A stretch of 39,422 nt of DNA from an uncultured Anaeroplasmataceae bacterium (lineage in GTDB: Bacteria; Bacillota_I; Bacilli_A; Acholeplasmatales; Anaeroplasmataceae), in contig CAKQDS010000016.1 of the NCBI GenBank assembly GCA_934229535.1, forward strand, positions 1 to 39,422, given 5' to 3'. Made by a program: the position numbers and the translations under genes. This document shows, piece by piece, positions 32,543 to 39,422 of the stretch (positions are counted from its first letter, which is position 1; every line of letters begins with the position of its first letter). The notes under the pieces are model-generated. The model saw nothing but the letters and a program-made list of their open reading frames with translations. It was not told where the DNA came from and ran no database searches.

Positions 32543-33802
32543 TTAATCAGTAAGTATATTTATAGGAACTATAAATACATTATTTTTTATATAGGCATCT
32601 CCACATGCTGTAATTATCATTTTAAATTTTGGTAAATGTTGATTAGAATTAATTATCTTATTTTCTAAAGCATTTAAGTTTTTAATTCCATCAGCAATTA
32701 ATTGCTCACCACCTAATTTTATTTCTATTAAGGCATATTCACCATTTTTTAAATGTAGTACTGCATCACATTCTAAGCCATTTCCGTCACGATAATGTCT
32801 TAATTCTCCTTTTAATACCATTGCGTAAACAGACAATTCTTTAATAACAAAATCCTCGAAAAATAGTCCGAATGTATTAGGATCATTAATTAAATCGCTT
32901 GGTGATATTCCTAAGGAATTAGCAGCTATTGAAGTATCGACAAAATGTCTTGTTGGAGATGAAACAATAGCTGTTTTACTTCTAAAATTAGGATTCCAAG
33001 GCTCTATATCCCTTATAATAAATAAATCCTTTAACGCCTCAACATAATCATCAAAAGTACTAGAATCTAAATTTCTATCATCATGCTCATTAACATCAGT
33101 TAAAATTGTTTTTCTTCTTGCTTCTGTAGAAACATTTCTCGCATAACTCCTTAAAATCATTCTCATAATTTCTGGCTTCTTATTCCTAAACTTTTGATTT
33201 TTACTATTTTCAAAATTGAAAAGAGTACTACAATAATTTTCAGTTATCCTCAAGCTTATGTCTTTATTATCATTTAATGATAATGGCCAACCACCTCTAC
33301 AAATGTAAAATGCTATATCATATAAAGAAAAATTATCATTAACATAAAATAATGAATTTTGGCCTGCAAATAAAGCACTTAGAGATACAATTTTCTTAGA
33401 CTCATTAGTCTCTGATAACGTCATAGGCATCATAGGTATAGTTACAATTCTACCTGCTCCTGAATGATATATATCATTCATATCAGCTGGTGTTGAACTG
33501 CCAGTAAATATAAATTGGCCAAATTTACTTTCTCTATTATCAACTTCACTTCGTGCACAATTCCACAAATCAGGAACATTTTGCCATTCATCAATTAATC
33601 TTGGTACTTCACCAATAAGAATTCCTTCAGGACTAGCTTGAGCTAATTCAATTTTTTTCTTTGTATCAAGAGCATACATACTTTTAGCAAACACTTTACT
33701 TGTTGTTGTCTTTCCACAAAATTTTGGTCCACTTATAACTACCACTCCTGATGTTTCTAAAGCATCCTTGATTTCTTTTTCAATATATCTTTTTAAATAC
33801 AT
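32543..33802 (-). CDS. COG1373-type AAA ATPase with DUF4143 C-terminus (divergent)
   Basis: About 419 residues from the ATG at 33802; GGTG lies eight bases upstream, and earlier start codons (33808, 33838) are too near or before this site. Walker A GPKFCGKT (25-32), Walker B RLIDEWQNVP, FTGSSTP, ICRGGWPLSL, a DUF4143-like middle part (RHFVDTSIAANSLG) and the C-terminal nuclease-like motif LECDAVLHL...ALIEIKLGG. It belongs to a different branch from the other ATPases here and has a 24-bp tandem repeat in front. Role unknown. Confidence 0.9.
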   Translation of the reverse strand: MYLKRYIEKEIKDALETSGVVVISGPKFCGKTTTSKVFAKSMYALDTKKKIELAQASPEGILIGEVPRLIDEWQNVPDLWNCARSEVDNRESKFGQFIFTGSSTPADMNDIYHSGAGRIVTIPMMPMTLSETNESKKIVSLSALFAGQNSLFYVNDNFSLYDIAFYICRGGWPLSLNDNKDISLRITENYCSTLFNFENSKNQKFRNKKPEIMRMILRSYARNVSTEARRKTILTDVNEHDDRNLDSSTFDDYVEALKDLFIIRDIEPWNPNFRSKTAIVSSPTRHFVDTSIAANSLGISPSDLINDPNTFGLFFEDFVIKELSVYAMVLKGELRHYRDGNGLECDAVLHLKNGEYALIEIKLGGEQLIADGIKNLNALENKIINSNQHLPKFKMIITACGDAYIKNNVFIVPINILTD

Positions 33803-33818
33803 AGTCATCACCACTAAT

Positions 33819-33848
33819 AGTTTACTATATTTTAACACCTAATGTCAA
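33819..33848 (-). promoter_or_regulatory. Promoter of the divergent ATPase gene
   Basis: Minus strand TTGACA (33843-33848), 18-base spacer, TAAACT (33819-33824). The -35 touches the first 24-bp repeat. Confidence 0.6.
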
Positions 33849-33942
33849 TATTTTTCCCTACTTTTTAATGAATATTTTTCCCTACTTTTTAATGAATATT
33901 TTTCTCTACTTTTTAATGAATATTTTTCCCTACTTTTTAATG
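33847..33942. repeat. Four tandem 24-bp repeats
   Basis: Head-to-tail copies at 33847, 33871, 33895 and 33919 of AATATTTTTCCCTACT plus TTTTAATG; only the third differs, by one base. They lie between the -35 of the ATPase gene and the terminator of the giant lipoprotein gene. Confidence 0.95.
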
Positions 33943-33976
33943 AAAAATACCTAAACGTTTTATTGCTTAGGTATTT
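33941..33976 (-). terminator. Terminator of the giant lipoprotein gene
   Basis: Ten-bp perfect stem AAATACCTAA / TTAGGTATTT with a 12-base loop, followed on the minus strand by more T. Confidence 0.75.
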
Positions 33977-34004
33977 AATATATTATTTTTTTAGTAATAA
34001 TAGT

Positions 34005-37000
34005 TTAGCTACGAGAATCATCAATTACAAGATAACCATCTACTATTACACCTGTAACATTTAATTTACCATTAAAATAAATTGAAATAACTCCATCATT
34101 TTCTTTCCATGTAAATACTGCGATAATATATTCTTCTACAGTTTCATCATTTACTATAGAAATATAGAATAAGCCATTATCATTAAGAGTTCCTTTTATA
34201 TAAGTATTCTCTTCCATTTCCTCTAAATAACGATATACAATATTTCCCCTTTGAACTATTGTAAGTAGGTTATTTTCACCAATTAAATATTCAACACCAT
34301 TCATATATACATATTTTCCATCAGCAGAGAAGGTTACTATATAGGTTGTATCGTAATCACCATTTTCATTATAAATATCAGCTAGTGAGAAGGCATTTCT
34401 AGTATAAATATTAACTGTATATAAGCCATCCATAGTATACATTGAATATGTTTCATGGTTATCCTCAAGCATTTCCGCTTTATAGCGAACTGCTAAGTCA
34501 CCATTTATTACAAATAACATATATTCTGACCAAGTAAAGATATTAACACGATATAGAGTCAAAGGATCATCTATAATGGTATAATTTCCCCAATTATCAT
34601 TTATACAAGCATAACCATTCTTATAAAGCTTAAGTGTTTCATAATTAGAAATTTTATAGGTCGAATATTCTACTCCCTCTACATTTGGAATTAAAGTTAT
34701 CCTAATTGTTCCGGCAATTCCCTTATATGATGCTATAAGCTCAATATCTCCTGGAGCTGTAAAATCAATATCATCACATTTAGCAAGAACAAGGTCCTCA
34801 AAATAGAATTCATTAAGTGATAGGCTATGACCACAAACACTCATATTAAGAATAAATCTTGCTCCCTTAAGCTGATTTATAACCTCTTCCTTAGTTCCTA
34901 CTGTAATAGATAAAGAATTATATGAATTGAAATAATATTCAATATCAGCCTCTGTATATTTAACAAGATAAAAGGCATTAGTTTGACTATTAAGATATTT
35001 AATTCTAACATAATATTCCATACCACTCTTAGCATTATCAACATCAAGTGCTTCAAGTGAATCGTTCATATAAAACATATCCTTTGTAATAGGTAAGCAG
35101 TAATAGCCTTTATTAGTATAAACATATAAGAAATAATTACTTAAATCACCATCATCCATAAATAAAGTATAGCAATAGCTATTATTAAGCATAGTTTTAT
35201 CATATACATACATACTATATATTTTACAATCTGTAAGCTTATTTGGTGTAACATAGATATAACAAGACTTACCATAATACGTTATAAGCATTTTAAATGT
35301 TTCACCATTTGCTATAGCAGCTTGGGCTATATTCTTATCATAGGAAATCATATCCCATGTTACCTTTACATATTCACTAGTATTATTGTTCTTAATGGCT
35401 TTTATATATAAATAATCAATATTTTCAACAACATTACCATCCAAAACATCCCATACCATTGTATCAGTTAAATATGGCTCAATGCTTCTAACTCTTGTAT
35501 CATTTGGATTAATTATATTGATGTCTCCAGTCCAAACCCTTCCACCATAAACTAGATTTATAGTATAGGTTCCAGCCTCATTATAATTTAAAACTCCCTC
35601 AATCATATTAGATGTAGCATCAATAATTGTACTTGGAGCATCCAAATAATCAACATAAACCTTTAATGATTCGCCTAAGCTTAGGGTATCATTTGCTGGA
35701 TATATATATGATACCTCATATGGATCACGTACATTTACTGTAATTGTTTTATAAAGACCATTTATATCAATAGTAAAAGATTGCATACCAATAGTATTTG
35801 CGTCAAATGATCCATTTACAATCATTTCACTTGTTACTGCAACAGTCTCATTACTTCCATCAGAATAATATAACAAAACAGTTAAAGCTTTACCAAGAAT
35901 TAAATTGTGATATTCATCATAAATGATATATGCTGGCGCTTTTGTAGCAACGAAATTAAAAGGAACAATATATTCAATTCCATTATAGCTATATTTAATA
36001 GTAAATGTTTTTTCAGTAATTCCACTTGCCGTAAAATCAAATTCAGGATCAAAGCCACCATCATCAATAACACTACCATATACATTTATAATTTCACCTG
36101 TGTCATCAGTATAATTACAATCATAGATGAAGTTAATAGCGCCTATATCAGAAATATAGCCCTTTTGATATTTCATTTCACTGGTTACTACACCAAAAAT
36201 AACAAATGGTTTGAAGGTAATTTCAATTTCATCTGTGAAATTTAGATATGACACTCTAAATACTTCTTTTCTTATACCAAAGTCATTTGGTGATGAATTT
36301 AAAATTTCTTCAAATTTTTTAGCATCATCTTTACTCATTACACTACTAGCTTCAACATTTATTTCCTCACCACCACGATATTTTATTGTGAATAATGGCA
36401 TATTAATATTATGGTAGCCAATATAAATATTTGTTGGTAAATATACATTATTTACTACTCGATATGTTTCCATCTTTTCATAATCACAAGCCTTACATAC
36501 ACCCTTTTGCGTAGGTATGCCATCCTTAGTAATATATGTAAATGTATATTCGTGATCTTCACTCTTCTGAGCACCACAATCACTACATTCTAAAATATGA
36601 CACCACTCATTACTCAATTCCTTTTTAGCAACATAATTATGACGATCGGCATAATAGAATATATCATCATACTCTAATACCTTCATATTTTCATCAACAT
36701 AATTACCACAATCATTACAAAAATAATAAGAAACTAATATATCACTTTCATTACATTTTCCTAATCTTGATTTTGTAAGCTCACCTATATTATGATGAGC
36801 AGGTATTGTAAAATCTGTTATTTCCTTATAATTCATATCAAAGCATTTATCACAATGTGAGCATTTATAATACCCTTTTGTTCCATCATTTGTACAGGTA
36901 GCTGGAATCTCATCTACCCATGCTGTATCAAATAAATGAACTGTTTTAGGAATTACAATTGTACCACCAATTTGATATTTATTTTCATCAAAATAATAAT

Positions 37001-39029
37001 GACATCTCGAACATTCATAATGTCCTTTCATACCATCTTCTGTTTCTGTTGGCACTACTCCTTCAATCCAATTGCCATAAATATGACCAATGGATGCAAT
37101 TGCTAATTCATTATTATTAATTTCTTCATAATTTAAATTAAATGTCTTATAGCAATTATCACATTGATAATGCTCAATACAACCATCAAATTCGCATTGA
37201 GGTTCAATCTTATCAAAATGTACATATTTGTGACCTAAAGCCTTTAAAACAAGATCCTCATCACTAACAGATACATAATAATTATTCATTAAGAAATAAT
37301 CACCACATTTTGAGCAGGTATAATAGCCCTTTTTACCAGGCTCTGTACAAGTAGGATCTTCACTATATTTATATTCACCAGGAGTATGACCAGTCTTTTC
37401 TATTACATAATCTTCAATAATAAAATCTAATTCATCAGTAATTTTTCCACATCTACTACATTCAAAATGAGCAACATAGCCATCAGTAGTACAAGTAGGC
37501 TCTAGCTGTGGGATAATCTCATTTGTAGTATGAAGATGTCCTAAGGCCAGAACATAAATATTAGCTATTTCAGTATTATTGTTATCGTAATCCTTATTAC
37601 AAATACGACAATGATAATGTCCTATAAGACCTGAATCAGTACAAGTAGCATTAATACCATCTATCCAATCACCAAATTCATGAGACTTAGCAGGAATAAC
37701 AAGACTATCTAAATTACTAATTTCTTCACCAAACACATTAAAATATTTATTACAGCTAAGACAAATACCATATGCCTCACGACCATTACTTGTACAGGTA
37801 GCACTTACCTCTTTAACCATATTTAAATTATGACTAGCTCTAATAACAATATTTATTTCTTTATCTTCATTATCAAAATTCTTATTACAGCGAGTACAGG
37901 TCTTATGCGCTTTAACACCATTCTTCGTACAGGTTGCAGGAACTTCTTCTTGCCAATCACCAAAGCTATGACCTAGGCTAGCTAAAACATAATCATCTGT
38001 TTCCTTCTTATTTTCATCAAATACTAAAGAACATTTTCTACATACATAGCAAGCAATATGTCCATCATTATCACAGGTTGGCTCAAGACGATCATAGAAT
38101 TTAAGATCATGAGAGGCTAAAATAACTAAATCTTCAATTACATTGTAATTTTCATCAAATACTAAATCACAATGGCTACATTCATAATGACCCTTTGTTC
38201 CATTTTCACTGCAGGTAGCAGGTACCTCATCTATCCAATCACTAAAATGATGACAAGTAGCGGGAATTACTAAAGACTCTATTTCATTATCAAATTCATC
38301 AAAATGTAAATTACATACTAGACAATCATGATGTCCTTTAACACCATTAGTATCAGCTGTAGCAGGTACCTCATCTATCCAATCACTATAGAGATGGCCA
38401 GTAGATTTAATAGTTCTATCATTTAATGGATTACCAGATTCATCATAAAAAGCACGACAAACTAAACAACGATAAGCATCCATTATACCATCTTTTGTAC
38501 AGGTTGCAGGAGTACCCTTTACAAGCTGTAAAACATGAGCCTTTTCAATGTATAAATCGGTTATTTCATTCTTATTTTGATCAAAATATTTTTGGCAAAT
38601 ATCACATTCATAATGACCTTTAGTTCCCGCCTCCTTACAGGTTGCAGGAATTTCTTCAATCCATTTGCCATAATTATGATCACCCTTAGGTGTAATTAGG
38701 CTATCTATTTCTTTTTTATTATTATCGAAATACTTACCACAAACCATGCATTCATAATGCCCCTTAGTTCCCTCTGTTAAGCAATTAGAAGGCACCCCAT
38801 CTATCCAGTCACTATAGCTATGACCAGTAGCTGGAATTACCTCATTAATAGTTTCATTACAGCCATTACATTGACGTGTCCTAGAACCGTCTTCCTCACA
38901 TGTGGCTTCACGAACTATCTGCCATTCCCCAAATTCATGCTTATGAGCTTTTCTACATCCAGCAAAAGCACAAATTACAACAAAGACTAGAAAAATCTTA
39001 AAAAAATTGTTAATAACTCTCTTCTTCAT
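34005..39029 (-). CDS. 1674-aa lipoprotein with CxxC/His modules and Ig-like domains
   Basis: Signal peptide with lipobox AFAGC (lipidated Cys25). Residues about 30-830 hold some 16 modules of about 47 residues: H-x-Y/F-x-x-W-I-(D/E), PATC..(D/N)G..GHY.C..C...FD....EI..L.I.A.. Each has three Cys and a His, well suited to zinc binding. Then come beta-rich segments like bacterial Ig-like group 3 domains (YIIYDEYHNLILGKALTVLL; YIYPANDTLSLGESLKVYV) and an unassigned C-terminal part. No sorting motif or transpeptidase signature is visible. It probably stretches out from the membrane as an adhesin or binding protein. GAGGAT lies at the ATG. Confidence 0.88.
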   Translation of the reverse strand: MKKRVINNFFKIFLVFVVICAFAGCRKAHKHEFGEWQIVREATCEEDGSRTRQCNGCNETINEVIPATGHSYSDWIDGVPSNCLTEGTKGHYECMVCGKYFDNNKKEIDSLITPKGDHNYGKWIEEIPATCKEAGTKGHYECDICQKYFDQNKNEITDLYIEKAHVLQLVKGTPATCTKDGIMDAYRCLVCRAFYDESGNPLNDRTIKSTGHLYSDWIDEVPATADTNGVKGHHDCLVCNLHFDEFDNEIESLVIPATCHHFSDWIDEVPATCSENGTKGHYECSHCDLVFDENYNVIEDLVILASHDLKFYDRLEPTCDNDGHIACYVCRKCSLVFDENKKETDDYVLASLGHSFGDWQEEVPATCTKNGVKAHKTCTRCNKNFDNEDKEINIVIRASHNLNMVKEVSATCTSNGREAYGICLSCNKYFNVFGEEISNLDSLVIPAKSHEFGDWIDGINATCTDSGLIGHYHCRICNKDYDNNNTEIANIYVLALGHLHTTNEIIPQLEPTCTTDGYVAHFECSRCGKITDELDFIIEDYVIEKTGHTPGEYKYSEDPTCTEPGKKGYYTCSKCGDYFLMNNYYVSVSDEDLVLKALGHKYVHFDKIEPQCEFDGCIEHYQCDNCYKTFNLNYEEINNNELAIASIGHIYGNWIEGVVPTETEDGMKGHYECSRCHYYFDENKYQIGGTIVIPKTVHLFDTAWVDEIPATCTNDGTKGYYKCSHCDKCFDMNYKEITDFTIPAHHNIGELTKSRLGKCNESDILVSYYFCNDCGNYVDENMKVLEYDDIFYYADRHNYVAKKELSNEWCHILECSDCGAQKSEDHEYTFTYITKDGIPTQKGVCKACDYEKMETYRVVNNVYLPTNIYIGYHNINMPLFTIKYRGGEEINVEASSVMSKDDAKKFEEILNSSPNDFGIRKEVFRVSYLNFTDEIEITFKPFVIFGVVTSEMKYQKGYISDIGAINFIYDCNYTDDTGEIINVYGSVIDDGGFDPEFDFTASGITEKTFTIKYSYNGIEYIVPFNFVATKAPAYIIYDEYHNLILGKALTVLLYYSDGSNETVAVTSEMIVNGSFDANTIGMQSFTIDINGLYKTITVNVRDPYEVSYIYPANDTLSLGESLKVYVDYLDAPSTIIDATSNMIEGVLNYNEAGTYTINLVYGGRVWTGDINIINPNDTRVRSIEPYLTDTMVWDVLDGNVVENIDYLYIKAIKNNNTSEYVKVTWDMISYDKNIAQAAIANGETFKMLITYYGKSCYIYVTPNKLTDCKIYSMYVYDKTMLNNSYCYTLFMDDGDLSNYFLYVYTNKGYYCLPITKDMFYMNDSLEALDVDNAKSGMEYYVRIKYLNSQTNAFYLVKYTEADIEYYFNSYNSLSITVGTKEEVINQLKGARFILNMSVCGHSLSLNEFYFEDLVLAKCDDIDFTAPGDIELIASYKGIAGTIRITLIPNVEGVEYSTYKISNYETLKLYKNGYACINDNWGNYTIIDDPLTLYRVNIFTWSEYMLFVINGDLAVRYKAEMLEDNHETYSMYTMDGLYTVNIYTRNAFSLADIYNENGDYDTTYIVTFSADGKYVYMNGVEYLIGENNLLTIVQRGNIVYRYLEEMEENTYIKGTLNDNGLFYISIVNDETVEEYIIAVFTWKENDGVISIYFNGKLNVTGVIVDGYLVIDDSRS

Positions 39030-39059
39030 ATCCTCACCGTAAATAATATTGTCCAGATT

Positions 39060-39078
39060 TAGTTAGCAAAGCTAACTA
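39060..39078. promoter_or_regulatory. Perfect hairpin in the lipoprotein 5' leader
   Basis: TAGTTAGC / GCTAACTA with a three-base loop, about 30 bases before the start codon and downstream of the promoter, so it would be in the mRNA leader. Confidence 0.6.
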
Positions 39079-39129
39079 CAATATTACCCTTAAAAATATA
39101 AAAATACATAGCCTCTCTTTTTCGCGCGT

Positions 39130-39158
39130 ATTATATCATATGAGAATTATCCATTCAA
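39130..39158 (-). promoter_or_regulatory. Extended -10 promoter of the giant lipoprotein gene
   Basis: Minus strand TTGAAT (39153-39158), 17-base spacer, TGATATAAT with the -10 at 39130-39135. The transcript would begin about 95 bases before the ATG. Confidence 0.65.
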
Positions 39159-39317
39159 GTTTATTAAGACTTTCATTATAAAAACCAAATAATTTAGCTA
39201 TAACTAACCACCAAAAGCGACCTATTTTTATCCCCTTTTTGTCGATATTTGTAGAATAATGTCATTTTCTGTAAATCCCCATATTACATAAGTATATTTA
39301 TTTAATACAATAACAAT

Positions 39318-39422
39318 CCGCATGTAAAATATGCGGTCTTTTGGTTACCCTATAAGGGCCTCTTGCTACACAGACCCTCAAGGGTCATGTGTAAATCCGA
39401 CAACCGTGTTTCACACTATGGC
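39318..39422. other. Structured hairpin cluster at the right edge
   Basis: Three hairpins in 105 bases: CCGCAT / ATGCGG followed by TCTTTT (39318-39342, terminator-like on the plus strand); CCCT / AGGG within GG...CC (39343-39360); and ACACA-GACCC / GGGTC-TGTGT with a one-base bulge (39368-39392). No reading frame covers them. It is richer in GC than the surroundings and may be part of a structured RNA cut by the edge. I cannot name a family. Confidence 0.45.

Noticed and set aside
24430..33942. The phased repeats as CRISPR arrays
   Set aside because: Only three or four copies, cores of 12-15 bp or head-to-tail units without spacers, promoter positions, and no cas genes.
35907..36245. Plus-strand frames inside the giant lipoprotein, helicase, SPFH and XRE genes
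   Set aside because: They oppose well-supported genes, lack ribosome binding sites and encode no recognisable protein.
39318..39360. T-box leader at the right edge
   Set aside because: The minus strand has AGGGTAACC but not the conserved antiterminator sequence, and no specifier stem can be seen.

Overview
The window is strongly AT-rich DNA with dense, mostly minus-strand operons, strong GGAGG-type ribosome binding sites, consensus sigma-A promoters and lipobox-type lipoproteins. TGA is used as a normal stop. This fits a low-GC Bacillota or gut Mollicutes/Erysipelotrichia-like bacterium; no rRNA or tRNA is present to place it better.

Layout. (1) 1-4350: a cut-off unknown gene, a Sel1-repeat protein, a beta-helix lipoprotein and a small GNAT acetyltransferase. 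(2) 4711-23000: an 18-kb minus-strand island in two operons. The upstream operon (22885 down to 14133) encodes an XRE regulator, an SPFH protein, two alpha-helical proteins resembling ESCRT-III, and four zinc-ribbon/TIR proteins. The downstream operon (13830 down to 4754) encodes a 78-aa protein, a Vps4-like AAA ATPase with a MIT-like N-terminus, a degenerate AAA paralogue, a zinc-ribbon trypsin-like protease without signal peptide, and a 1976-aa DUF4011-type helicase with transglutaminase-like and nuclease-like parts. The two operons start from nearly identical promoter/operator copies, each preceded by the same kind of terminator, so they are probably one regulon under the XRE protein. TIR proteins plus a membrane-remodelling-like ATPase pair, a protease and a helicase suggest an immune or envelope-stress system; I know of no described system with this content. 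(3) 23098-33838: accessory region with four COG1373-type ATPase/DUF4143 genes (one broken), a broken GH95 alpha-L-fucosidase, a nucleotidyltransferase-like protein and two unknown plus-strand genes. Each ATPase gene has its own short iterated repeat over its promoter (exact periods 33, 32, 33 and 24 bp); two more arrays of the same style have no intact ATPase gene next to them. (4) 34005-39422: a 1674-aa lipoprotein with about 16 CxxC/His modules and Ig-like domains, then a right edge with strong hairpins.

The two main leads are the TIR/ESCRT-like/Vps4-like/protease/helicase island and the private iterons in front of each COG1373 ATPase. All family calls are from motifs read by eye; no search was run.
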